A stretch of DNA of 64,000 nucleotides from Adiantum capillus-veneris. Lineage: Eukaryota > Streptophyta > Polypodiopsida > Polypodiales > Pteridaceae. Shown here piece after piece: positions 49,376 to 59,855 of the stretch; positions within the stretch are counted from its first letter, which is position 1; each line of letters starts with the position of its first letter. The stretch spans positions 73,631,410-73,695,409 of the forward strand of contig CM043960.1 in assembly GCA_014529385.2 (NCBI GenBank), in the 5' to 3' direction. A program made the position numbers and the translations under genes. The notes under the pieces are model-generated. The model did not search any database, was not told the DNA's origin, and was given only the letters and a program-made list of their open reading frames with translations.

Positions 49376-49725
49376 GGTAAATGCTGCACTTGATGTGAAA
49401 ACTGCTCGAAAATAGGAGAAACGGAGCGGGAACAACCTGTGCTATATAGCACAAATTGTAGAAGACTATAAGGCACCTATTATGCAAAAAATGGCATTGA
49501 CAAAAATTCTTCACAAAATGATGAAATAGCCTATGCATTACTGCCTGTAGTAGTGGAAATGTAGGCCGAAATGAGCCCAAATCAAAATTCTGAGTAGACC
49601 AAGCTCTACGAGCTTACCCAAAATATTTGTCGACCTGCGAACGCTCGCCAAAGCTCACTGAATCGGAGAAAGTGAGCAAGCGTGTGCTGGAGCAACTGGC
49701 GACTAAGCCCGGGAGGACGTGACCT

Positions 49726-49737
49726 GCTCTGATACCA
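49726..49737 (-). other. Copia primer-binding site
   Basis: Minus strand TGGTATCAGAGC, a perfect tRNA-iMet complement, two bases from the 5' LTR. Confidence 0.92.
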
Positions 49738-49739
49738 AT

Positions 49740-49966
49740 TGTTGGAATTAGGGTTGCAGAGAAACACACACAGCTTGGAGAAGACAAAGGAAGCTTAAGG
49801 CACACAATAGAGAGTGTGTTACCTAGTGTGCAATGGAAAGATAGATAGCCCTAGAGTGATGGGCGTATATACAATGCACGGGGGAAAAAACCTCCTAAAG
49901 AGAGAAAAAATGCCTCGGCGGTCCTAGTGTGTTCACATACATCACTACCATATGTATATGGTAACA
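49740..49966 (-). repeat. Copia 5' LTR (227 bp)
   Basis: Same length as the 3' LTR. On the minus strand it starts TGTTACCATA (one transition from TGCTACCATA) and ends TTCCAACA. Confidence 0.93.
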
Positions 49967-50205
49967 CAGAGCAAGGGAGCTGGGATTTTGTAGAGCAATG
50001 GACATAGTAAAGGACTTTGCAGACCCGACAATAGGTGGTAATAGGCGAAGCTTCTTTGGAGATTTTTTTCCTAGAGAGAGGCTTTCTCTTCTTTGGTTGT
50101 GATGGACTCCCTGTGTGTAGGTGAAATGTGTGCCTACGAGTAGGTTACGGACGGCATTTTTCTTTCGAGTGGAAAAAGTCAAAGGGTGTCACTTGGAAGG
50201 GGGGG

Positions 50206-50208
<3 letters not shown>

Positions 50209-50294
<86 letters not shown>
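50209..50294 (+). repeat. (GA)n microsatellite in U copy 2
   Basis: 86 bp of GA after a G run. The paralogous array in U copy 1 is 51 bp. Confidence 0.95.
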
Positions 50295-50296
<2 letters not shown>

Positions 50297-50475
50297 GATG
50301 TGCATCAGCACAATCACAGATAGATAGAGAGTTTTTTTCTTGTTCATTGCGATGGTATATGTTTAGGGAGAGACAAAGAGATTTCTACTATTTGTCGCAA
50401 TGGAACATTCACATGGGAGCCCCCAAGTGCATGAAAATGAAAAGATAGAGGGAGGGATGGGGTAAAGTGCAGACA

Positions 50476-50522
<47 letters not shown>

Positions 50523-51030
50523 GGGTTGCTATTATGACATGCACTATCGAGGAGCAATGTTGTACGAGAGCGAGACATGACGAAGGAAGAGAGAGGAGGG
50601 CACAGAGGCAACGATGTTGAGCATACGTTGGTCTTTGCAATGCATGATGGAGACAAGGGGGTTGTTTTTCCTTCAAGTTCCAAGATCTAACAAACTAAAT
50701 GGTTAACTTGATTTTGCCCCCGTAGGTAAAGTTAGCTAATACTGTTTTTAACATGCTAGGGATAGTAGATGCCGCCACTTCAAGCTAGATAGTATATAAA
50801 ATAATTTTGCCTTGCAAATATATTCACAAAATATGAATATTTGGGGTATTTTAGGCAAAGCCTAGAGCTATAGTTCAGCTACTCTTTTAAGCCGATGATG
50901 ATATGCTCGATGAGAGGCATTAGATATCCACTTGTAATCTTCAACACCTCAAGGCTCGGAGTGATCTTGAGGTTGATTTGTAATTTTATGCTATGCTTAA
51001 TACAATTCTCTGACCTATTGTGAGTTTTAA

Positions 51031-51272
51031 GGTTCAGAACAAAATCAGGGAACTGAAGGAAAACTGAAGACTGAATACATAGAGAAGCATAGAATCTTAA
51101 TGGCCATAGCCTTCCATTCATCACCCTTCTCTCATACAACGCGCTACCATCAGGTGCGAGGATAACTACTTAGGAAGAATGAAGAGGCACAAAGCTCTTC
51201 CCTAATTACAAATCGAAAGTAAAACTACTAAGGTTCAAGAACACTTTACTGAAAGAATATGCAAGGCTAACA
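51031..51272 (-). repeat. 3' LTR of gypsy C, inner part
   Basis: This matches 58470-58692 and ends at GGCTAACA, the start of the LTR on the minus strand. The first ~62 bp repeat 44470-44532. Confidence 0.85.
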
Positions 51273-51595
51273 CCTGGCACAGCCCATTGGAAAAAAGTTT
51301 TTGAAAACCAATTTTTTTTTTGACTTGTTTCCCATCAATCCCTTGCTAATCAAAATCTAGTGCTCACAAGATAAAGTAAAACAAAGTGTAGTTCCGGGAA
51401 CCAAATCCAAGGTACACAAATGTATTACTATCTCCAATCAAACACTACCCTTTCCCACTTAGTGTTGAAAAACACTATTGATTATTTGAACATTAGTTTC
51501 CCCTGGTAAATCCCTATTGGGCTCCTCCAAGGTACTGTCTCCTGATTCAAATCTGCAGCAACTGTTGTATCTGCAATGCCTTCTTCCACTTTTTG
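51273..51595 (-). other. 3' untranslated part of gypsy C
   Basis: No domain is visible. The minus strand just before the LTR (51273-51290) is only moderately purine-rich. Confidence 0.5.
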
Positions 51596-53690
51596 CTAAT
51601 CATCAAGCATTACCTCCTCTTTGTTGAGACCTGCAATGCCTTCTTCCACTTTTTGTTGATCATCAAGCATTGCCTCCTCTTTGTTGAAACCTGGAAATTC
51701 CTCAATGAATTCCTTGGTGCTCATGATCTCCCCCACAATTTCTGTCACTGCACCTGTCTCAATTTGTTCAGATTCCAAATTCTGAAATGAATCATTTTTA
51801 CTTCCAGGTATAGTATCTCCTACATCCATTTCCTTAATGAGTTTCCACAGTACTAACCAAGGTATGGAAATTAGTAATGGATTCAGGATCAACTGCAGGA
51901 CCTGTGAACATCTTTTCTTTATTGCCTTGTTCAGTCTTATATCCCTGAGTAAATCATGAACTCTACTGCATCTTCAACTGCTCAAAATCCTCCTTCAAGT
52001 CATCAAATTTCTTTTGCAAAAGAACATAATATTCATTCTGCTCCTCCTTTGCATAAATTTGATAGGGAATATTCACCAAGGAAAACATTTTTCTTCTCAA
52101 TTCTAACCACAACTGGTCACCCTGCTTTTTGACTTCATTCCTCAAAATTTCTACATCATGTGGTAAGAGGTACCAGCCATTCAATTCAAGGTCCTCCTCA
52201 AACATATCCCTGATGTTTGCTTCTAGCTCTTGACAAGCCTGTACTCTACTCAAGAGTACACTATTCTATGACTGCATTTTAGAATAGTCCTGAGCTATGA
52301 CTTCCATTTGAGTATTCAAACAAGACATCCACTGCTCTTTCTGAATCTGAATCTGTTCTAAATATTTATCCTTTCTCTCCAACTGTGATCTGTAAAACTC
52401 AACACAGTTTTTAGCAGTAGCTAGATCATCTCTGAGTTCATGAATGATTCCCTCCTGTTCCTCAATCAATTTGTTGTCTTCTTCACTTCTCTTTGAAACA
52501 TTTTGTAACTGGACCACGTGAGTTTGTAACTGAAATTTTTCCCTCTATAGTACTGAACTATTCAGTTGTGACTGAGATGCAAAATTTCTCACCAGTTCAA
52601 GAGCTTTATAAACATCAGAAATTGCAATTTGTTCACCAAATTTACCAAATTGTATTCCCTACTACAAATTTGCAGGCTTGGGAGTTTCAATGAAAGAATC
52701 CAGATCAGTTTCAAATTGATCACCCAAATTTCTCTATAGATCTTCCTCCTCCTCTTCTGTTGGGTTGGATTTTCTGTCGTGCTCTTGAGGATCTGCTACC
52801 TTCTTCTTTCTGTTTTTTGCCTGAGGACTGCCTGCTTCATTGTCTTTGTTTCCCTCAAGATGACCTCCAAAGACATAAACTTTTGGGGAAATTGTACCTA
52901 AGGTTGTCATACTCATTGCATGGATTTGTAAAGAAATCAAGAATGCTCCAAACTTGCTAGACCTATCCTTCGTCTTTTTCTTCTAAAAAAATTCTGAACT
53001 AAGTCTTTGAAAAGTAAATTTTCCCAACCAGTTGTTCTGCCACACTCTGCAGCATGCAAGAGAGCAAAATTCTCCTTTGAAAAATATTCCAGCTTTACAA
53101 GAACACATCTCTAAAATCCATTTCAATTGTTGAAATCTGAAAGGATTTTTGAAGTTTGTTGATGGGATAATATCCTCTTTCACCCTGAGCCAGACCAAAT
53201 TCTTTGTTCATCAAGGCCTCAAAAGCTCTGCCAACTGAATTATCTTCCTCCAAATAAAGATAAAAAAGTGTAGAGATCAATTCAGGGCTCAGCCAGTAAT
53301 TACCAAAGATATCCCCCTTTGTGTCATGTACATGATTGAGCAAGGTCATAAGAGAATCATTGTTCCTCCAATGTTTCCATGGAAGTCTTGCAAACTGAAG
53401 AAGGTTAATCTTCTGTAACCACTCCTGATGTGCCAACACAGACAAGTCAATCTCTTGTCTCATCTCTAAGAAGGTGTAGTTAATTGGACCAGTGTCCACT
53501 GCCAATGGAGATGCTTCTAAAGGAGTTGAAAGTTCTTTATCAATTACAACATCCTCAGCTACATTAGCTTGAGGTCTATGCAAAGCTTTCCTTGCTGATC
53601 GCCGCGTTCTTGGACCATGTTGCTCTTCAGATTCTTGACTAGGGATAGTAGACGGGATATCAATAGTGAGTGACTTCTTCAACATGGTTA
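51596..53690 (-). pseudogene. Extra 3' ORF region of gypsy C with coiled coil
   Basis: Downstream of integrase, a Met at about 53685 starts a stretch with a basic R-T-R-R-S-A-R-K tract and a ~130-residue region rich in Leu and Trp, open to 53095. Other frames then carry a strongly helical Glu/Lys/Gln/Leu-rich segment (52266-52517 and 51963-52253, typical coiled coil) and an acidic tail (51596-51892) with two copies of a G-x-N-K-E-E-x-M-L-D-D motif. Frame changes separate the pieces, so it was once a protein of about 650-700 residues. I do not recognise a family and see no signal peptide or transmembrane segment to suggest an envelope. Confidence 0.6.
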
Positions 53691-55037
53691 GGAAGTTTAA
53701 GAAAACGCAGCAGGGGAGGTGCAAAAAATGCGTGTAGGAGAAAGAGTTTGTGTGTTGCCAAGTATAAACGTCTTGGTAACGTTTAAAAGTAAATTTTGAA
53801 CTTACCCAACATGGCATTCTGACATCCACGTCACCAACCTCTACGGAAAATATTTCAGGTGCTAAACCATGACTATTTTTACTCTCTAAGAGATGATTCA
53901 CACCCACAAAGAGTTTTAACCTAAATCCATTAATTACCTTTGGGAAAATTCTGCCCTGCTCATCTGCGAGAAAAAATGTTGAATCTCCTATTGCTTCTGC
54001 TATCTGAAAAGGCCCCAAGTACCTTAACTTGAGTTTTTCAGGTCTTTTGCCAAGTCTGCAAAGGATTTGTACTTAATGTTCCTGTCCACCCAAGCTTGTC
54101 TTCTTCTTTGAATTTCTTCAGTGATATATGATGCTTGAATTCTACTCTCCTCTAATTTCAGTAATTGTTCCTGCCTGCAAATTGAAGACTGATCTTCTAA
54201 CCATTTATACTGAAGTGCAATCCTCAAACTTGGAACAACAAATTCCATAGGGACTATGGCTTCCAGACCATACACCATCTTAAATGGTGTCATCCCTGTG
54301 CTAATTTTAAATGCTGTTCTGAATGTCCACAATGCTGAATCTAGTTTGGTATCCCAATCCTTCTTGTTTTCTAAAAAAATTCTCCTCAGGGTCCTCACTA
54401 GAGTTTTGTTAGTAGACTCTGCCTGACCATTAGCTTGCGGATAGTAAACTATGGACTTATTGTGGATAATCAGGTGATATTTAGTAAGCTTCCTGATTAC
54501 TTTATTGATGAAATGCCCACCTTAATCTGAAACTAATTCGACTGGGCATCCAAATCTGGTCATTATGTTTCTGTAAAGGAACTTGGCCACACTCTTTGCC
54601 TTGTTATCCTTCATTGCCTGTGCTTCTACCCACTTGGTACAGTAGTCTGTTTCCACAAGAATATACTTATTACCTGTAAATTTTGATGTTAGTTTCACAG
54701 GGACCACAAAGTCTAATCCCCACTTCTGAAAAGGTTCAAGTGGTAGAATAGGCTGTAAAGGCATCCTATCAGCATTGAGAGGTCTATCATCCCTCTGACA
54801 AGTTAAACAGGACTTCACAAACTCATGGGAATCCTTAAAAACTGATGGCCACCACAAACCTGCTTGTAATATTTTCTTTGTAGTAATCTCTCCTGAAAAG
54901 TGACCACTTGCATCACCTGAATGGGCTTCATTTAAAACTACATGTTGCTCAAACTGCTCAACACAACTTCTGAGTATCTGATCAATTCCTTTTTGTACAA
55001 GACTCCCATAATTACTGTGAAGGACCTGCTTTGCCAT
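53691..55037 (-). pseudogene. Integrase of gypsy C
   Basis: HHCC finger: H-S-G-D-A-S-G-H-F near 54905 and C-L-T-C-Q near 54800. The catalytic core has G-L-D-F near 54715 and V-S-D-x-G-G-H-F near 54520, where TAA replaces the Gln codon usually found there. The third acidic residue lies in N-G-Q-A-E-S near 54430. The C-terminal M-G-P-F block is near 54015, after a frameshift. It is broken by at least one stop and two shifts. Confidence 0.85.
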
Positions 55038-55138
55038 GCAAGTTTCTTCCTCTGGGGAACCACCATCTGTTTGGTTAAAACACCATCAAGAAGAAAGTAT
55101 AACATATCTACATACCATGAATCTTTTTCTTGAATGAC

Positions 55139-55700
55139 CTAAACTGGAAACAGGTTTGCATCAGATAATTCACCAGTTTCTTGATTGGGAACTTCACCTG
55201 TAGCCAATCTGCTTAGGTAATCTGCAATAACCTGTTCTTGGCATGGTTTATGAATGACTGAATAATCAAATTCTTGCATCAACAATACCCATCTTGCCAG
55301 ACTCCCTGACAAATGAGGTTTATTTACCAAGTAAACCAAATCCTGATGATCTGCATGCATTTTCACATGATTAGCTAACAAAGAATTCCTGAACTTCTGT
55401 AGTCCAAAGATCATCCCGAGGAATTACCTTTTAGTTATTGAATAGTTCCTCTCTGCAGAAGATAAAACCCTGCTTGCATAATAGATTCGTTTGAACCAAC
55501 CTTTCTTAGCTTCTTGCATCAAGACTACACCAATAGCTGAATGAGAGGCATCCACAAACAAGTGAAATGGTTTTTGCTCTTCCTTCCATGCAAACTCTGC
55601 ATTCTTTTTTGTAAAGTGTGTCAAAGGGTAAACACACATGATCCATATATCTGAGAAACTTGGTGTGCCATTTAACCTGTCCAATGAACCTCGTCAATTG
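55139..55700 (-). pseudogene. RNase H of gypsy C
   Basis: V-D-A-S-H-S-A-I-G near 55555, Y-Y-A-S-R near 55475, and A-D-Y-L-S-R near 55210, the normal gypsy RNase H end. A stop/shift near 55420 splits it. There is no second RNase H, unlike element A. Confidence 0.83.
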
Positions 55701-56517
55701 CTTAAGAGTTCTAGGAGCATGTGCTTCAAAATAGCTTCCACTTTCTTGGGATTAATGGCAATGCCCTCTCCACTGATAATGTGTCCCAACAACATACCTC
55801 TTTTCACTGCAAATGCACATTTTGTAGGGTTGAGTGACATCCTGGCCTCCTTGATTTCTGAAAACATAATCTCAAATGATGCGAATGTTCAATCTTACTT
55901 CTTGACACACTGAAATCATCCAGAAAAACCTTCATAAATGTTGTCAGGTAAGGAGCAAAAACTTCCATCACCCATTTCTGAAATGTTGGTGGTGCATTTT
56001 TAAGGCCAAAGTTCATAACTGTGGAAGCATAGACTCCCCATTCTATTATGAATGTTGTTTTATCCCTATCTTCCATACCAACGTAATTGTATCCACTAAA
56101 TCCATCCAAAAAGCTATAAATCTCCTTCCCTGCAATTGCATCCAACATTGTGTCACAGTAAGGTAATGGGAATGGATCAGTAATGGTGGCAGCATTCAGT
56201 TTCCTATAGTCCACAGAAATTCTGATCTTGCCATTCTTTCTTGGCACCACCACAATGGGTGACAACCAGGTTACTTTATCCAGTGGATAAATGAAACCTA
56301 CTTCTAGAAGTTTATCAATATCCTCCTTCACCTGTTTTGCATAATTGTGGTTCATTCTATACCTCTGTTGCTTAACTAGAACTGCATCAATTTTCAAATT
56401 GATCCTATGCTGGAAAACTGCTGGGTCTGCTCCATTCATATTAGTGAAAGACCAAGAAAAAACATCTTCAAACTCCTTTAATAAGGTTTTTAATGATTCT
56501 TTGAAGCTCAGGTCCAA
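55701..56517 (-). pseudogene. Reverse transcriptase of gypsy C
   Basis: Open over 55804-56517. Motifs: P-R-K-N-G-K-I-R near 56240, V-D-Y-R-K-L-N near 56210, N-F-G-L-K-N-A-P near 56010 and the catalytic F-L-D-D near 55920. It shifts frame near 55890 before the thumb. Confidence 0.88.
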
Positions 56518-56639
56518 CTCAGTGGATACTTTAACTATTCCTAGGATCTCTGTCCTCTCCCATGTTCATGTCTTTTGCCTAACTTTTGAGCTCTTTACCA
56601 TTTGCTCATCAAAGATCTGCTCCGCATGTATAATTGATT

Positions 56640-57300
56640 CTACTTCTTCTTGCTCCTCTTTTTGTTGGAAGATGAAATCCCTGAAACATTTCTCATGTTT
56701 ATCAGTTTTGGATCAGGTGACTGGTCCTGATTCTGAACTGCGTTTGAAATTTTTTGAACATCAACCTCAAAAATAGAAATAACTGTCTGATTCCTTTGAA
56801 GAAACTCTTCTTCCTCATCTTCTTCAACTACCTCCTCCATATTAATACCCTCTGCATACAAAGGTCTAAAACCTAGTGGGATTGTTTTCCTGGGTATCAT
56901 CTGCATCCTAACCTTTTTCTTACCCTGTTTGATCACAATGGTGTCTGCACCCCAGAGTTTCTTGAATTTAGGTGCTCTTAACCATGGTCTTCCCAGGATC
57001 ATTGGGTAGGAACAGGTTGTTTCTTCGAGTCTGAGAATCACAAAGTTCACAACAACAATTAATCCTGCAACATTGATGGTTTGATTCCTAAGAATCCCCA
57101 AAGGTTGTACTCTCCTCTAATCTGCCATTTTCACTTGAAATGGTGCAGGTGCCCAATTGGTTAATTTCAGTTTCTTACACATTGATTCAGGAAGAATGTT
57201 AACTCCTAAACCTCCATCCACTAACACATCTGACAAGTACACCTTCCCAATGGAAATGTTGATCATTGGAACTTTGTAGTCTACATCCACTGGTGCTACA
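56640..57300 (-). pseudogene. Aspartic protease of gypsy C
   Basis: The active site L-V-D-G-G-L-G-V-N is on the minus strand at about 57200-57225, the D-G-G form seen in several plant gypsy lineages. I-L-G-R-P-W is near 57000. A long acidic linker (E-E-D-E-E-E-E) follows near 56820. Confidence 0.75.
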
Positions 57301-57405
57301 TCTCCAGAATCAATATGTGCTAGATAGATATGTCCGATTTCTTGCTATGGTAATTTCTTTCCTTTAGGTTCATCTTTCAATTTCCTGAGGAACACCTGAC
57401 TGAAG

Positions 57406-58352
57406 TCAGGGACTAGTTTCAAGAGTTGTCCCTGATTGAAATTGGGGCATCCATAAGAGCTTCAAAAAGGTCATCAGACATAACCCTTTGGTAGAAGTTT
57501 GCACTAAATAATCTGTCTTCAAGGAATTTGGCAGTGATGAAAAATTTAACTTCTTACTACCCATCTTCTCCCAGATTTTTTGAACTGAATCTGTGGGCCA
57601 AAAATTTGCTGCTTTGTCAGGTTTTTGATTATATTGGATCTCTTGTAAGACTCCACTCGTGATCTTCTCTTGAGATCTCCAATCAATAGGGTCCTCACCA
57701 TCTTTTTCTTGCTCCTTTTCCTGTAGTGGCAACTTTCCCTTGGATCGTGTGATGGCTAAAGTTTGTACTTCCTGTGGTTTGTCAAACACTTCCTCAACTT
57801 GAATACAATGAGAGAAATCACATTGAGAAGTTGTATAGAATCAATATATGGTTTGGGTAACTTTACTCCTATTTCCTCAGCAGACAGTCTGTTGTCAGGT
57901 TCTAATAATTGTCTGCCTTGTTTTTCATCGAAGTGTCAATCTCTTTCAAAAACACTGCATTTACCTGAGCTGGTGACTTTGTTCTACCATCATTGGAAGA
58001 ACTAGCATCGGCATTTGGGGAATTAAAATTCATAATTGAAATACCTCTCTCATTCCTATGCTCACATGCAGGTCCTTGCATGTGTCCCATTGTACCACAA
58101 TACTTACATGGTTGCATATGTGACACATTCCTTGATTTTGATAACTTAAAGATCATATTTTTGGCCAGGTTCAAGGTAGAGAAAGCCCTTGAAGATGTTT
58201 TGAGGAAAATCAAAAATATAAAGCAAAAGGATTTTTATGTGTCCCATTTTACCACAATCTTTAGGTTCACAACCCCATATGCCCCAACTAGACCCCATTG
58301 CCCATTAAGGCTTTGATCAAAGTTTGCTCCACAATCAGCAGGATCCCCAAGT
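57406..58352 (-). pseudogene. Decayed gag and leader of gypsy C
   Basis: A knuckle-like motif C-K-Y-C-G-T-M-G-H-x5-C is near 58070-58110 (five instead of four residues before the last Cys). It is followed by an Asn/Ser-rich linker and a charged region open at 57406-57789. The capsid part is mostly missing: only about 240 bp separate the knuckle from the 5' LTR. The sequence beside the LTR begins CTTGGGGATCC on the minus strand; I cannot assign its tRNA. Confidence 0.6.
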
Positions 58353-58692
58353 GTTATTGAGGCACAGGGGAGTGGAAATAACAACTAAATTAACCATAAA
58401 AGCATTACATCATCATTTCGCAGAATCAAAATAGTTTCAGTACTTGAACTGGTTCAGAACAGAATCAGGGAATTGAAGGAAAACTTAAGACTGAATACAC
58501 AGAGAAGCATAGAATCTTAATGGACATAGCCTTTCATTCATCACCCTTCTCTCATACAACGCGCTACCATCAGGTGCAAGGATAACTACTTAGGAAGAAT
58601 GAAGAGGCACAAAGATCTTCCCTAATTACAAACTTAAAGTAAAACTACTTAGGTTCAAGAACAATTTACTGAAAGAATATGCAAGGCTAACA
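58353..58692 (-). repeat. 5' LTR of gypsy C (340 bp)
   Basis: TGTTATTGAGGC at the left and GGCTAACA at the right on the plus strand. It matches the two parts of the split 3' LTR. Confidence 0.88.
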
Positions 58693-59422
58693 CAGACTAC
58701 AAGGAAAGTTAGGAAAACATTCTATGTAGATTGGCCCATTAGACAATCTTCCCTGCAAGACACTGATTGTTTGGTCAGGTATGTTTCTATGCCTAGTGTC
58801 AAGTAATGCTCCTATACAAGAAGCATTAAGGCCTTTTCAAAACAAAGGTATTATGCCCACAGCTATATAGCCTATGTGCACAAACTAATGTCCTTTGCTT
58901 AATGCCTTCTTCCTAACTCGGAGAGTTCTTTGAACACATGGATTATGTGATTATCACAATCGCTATCTTTGATGGTTAGTTTACCATGAGTTTCATGGTA
59001 CAGGGTGTTAGCAAAAAGAGCGAAAACTTTGTTATGCTTATATACCTGGGAAGTAGAAACCTTCGGTAAAGTCCATTTACTAGTAGGGTTAGCTTCTTCC
59101 ATCTCGACGTTGTTAGAGAGGAGTCTCTTGAAGGATGATATGATCATTGCCATGTTGAATAGTTGATTATGCCAAGGAAGTAGCTAGCTCTCTAGGGTTT
59201 CAATGGATTGCGAATATGTAGAGCACTAGATAGTGGTATAAAAGGACTCGAAAAGAGCTGATGATGTTTGTGTCTAAGCGGCACCAAGCCTAGCAACGGG
59301 GACTAAACAAAAAAGGAAACTCCAACCACAAATTCTAGGCAATCCTCAGGAGCACTTAGAGTTTGCTAGTGATCTCTCACATGGTTAATCATAATCTATA
59401 AACACCAATGGCTCTGATACCA
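58693..59422 (-). pseudogene. Caulimovirid MP N-terminal half, leader and primer site (block 12b)
   Basis: Minus strand: primer site (59411-59422), leader, then MP from a Met near 59153 (open 58899-59153), through V-x-x-I-x-P-L-F near 58860 and L-D-T-R-H-R near 58795, to the gypsy C insertion point. With 43923-44370 it gives one full MP length with frame breaks. Confidence 0.83.
59411..59422 (-). other. Caulimovirid tRNA-iMet primer-binding site
   Basis: TGGTATCAGAGC on the minus strand, in the same flanking context as 17815-17826. Confidence 0.85.
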
Positions 59423-59855
59423 ATTTAAGGTGGAAGGAAAGAGACCATACAGCAAACATAGAGACAAAATAGTTACAAAGGTGGATGATACAACTTTGGG
59501 TAGTCTTCTTGAAATGGTAAGCTGGTGGGAAGTTGAATTTCTGGCAGAATGGAAATTGGATATCTTTAAAACTCTGATCAATGAAGTACAACATCTAGTA
59601 GCTTTAAACATTCAATAGCTTGGATCTATTGCACAATACAAACACTTAGGCAGATCCAAGTCCAAAAAAAGGAGGTAGCTTCTTTCATTAAGAAACTAGT
59701 ATACCAGAGGTCCTTTGGATCATTGAATATCCGACCAATCAAGCCTCTACTTCAACTTCTCATCGGTGCCATTCTCCTCCAGCATTAGCATGTATTTATC
59801 CAAAAACCTACAAGGATTATGAAGGGTTGTTTTGGTGTAAACTTTGTAATCGCAT
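59423..59855 (+). pseudogene. Caulimovirid MP C-terminal half (block 13)
   Basis: After the same ~50-bp spacer as at 17827, the plus strand enters MP at the same point (about 59475; open 59430-59618) and runs to 59855, where element D interrupts it. The next viral bases expected after D begin CATGGCCTC, as at 41240. Confidence 0.82.

Larger units (their letters stand above)
44771..49966 (-). mobile_element. Ty1/copia LTR retrotransposon, full length (5196 bp)
   Basis: Two 227-bp LTRs, a tRNA-iMet primer site next to the 5' LTR, a polypurine tract next to the 3' LTR, and target-site duplications CAGAG (44766-44770 and 49967-49971). The domain order is gag, protease, integrase, RT, RNase H, which defines copia. 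About 18 of 227 LTR positions differ by hand count (near 8%), mostly transitions. The coding frame is mostly continuous but has point stops and one shift near its start. Confidence 0.95.
44533..51030. repeat. Repeat U copy 2, interrupted by copia
   Basis: 44533-44770 and 49967-51030 together match U copy 1 (13222-14433). It contains GA arrays at 50209-50294 and 50478-50520. It lies inside the 3' LTR of gypsy C, between ~62-bp duplicated LTR segments. It has no coding domain. Confidence 0.75.
44371..58692 (-). mobile_element. Ty3/gypsy element C, minus strand, inserted in viral MP
   Basis: The 5' LTR is 58353-58692 (340 bp; TGTTAGCC to CAATAACA on the minus strand). Then come gag, PR, RT, one RNase H, integrase and a long extra 3' ORF region. 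The 3' LTR is split: 44371-44532 and 51031-51272. Stops and frameshifts are frequent in pol, so it is old. Right flank CAGAC and left flank CAGTCAG rejoin to the intact viral sequence of block 1; about 4 bp appear lost at the left end. I do not recognise its lineage. Confidence 0.88.
16668..59855. other. Rearranged endogenous caulimovirid array (with later insertions)
   Basis: At least thirteen viral blocks lie head-to-tail and inverted: 16668-17826(-), 17827-19878(+), 19879-21387(-), 21388-21512(+), 21513-22146(-), 22147-25762(+), 25763-25985(-), 25986-28053(+), 39558-39790(+), 39791-40430(-), 40431-43922(+), 43923-44370 plus 58693-59422(-), and 59423-59855(+). The collinear order is tRNA-Met primer site, leader, MP (30K superfamily), CP with zinc knuckle, PR, RT, RH, as in petuvirus- and florendovirus-like members of Caulimoviridae. 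No integrase is present. All blocks carry stops or frameshifts; this is an old, defective integrated form. Confidence 0.88.

Noticed and set aside
51596-53690. Envelope gene of gypsy C
   Set aside because: I see no signal peptide, cleavage site or transmembrane segment; the coiled coil alone is not enough.
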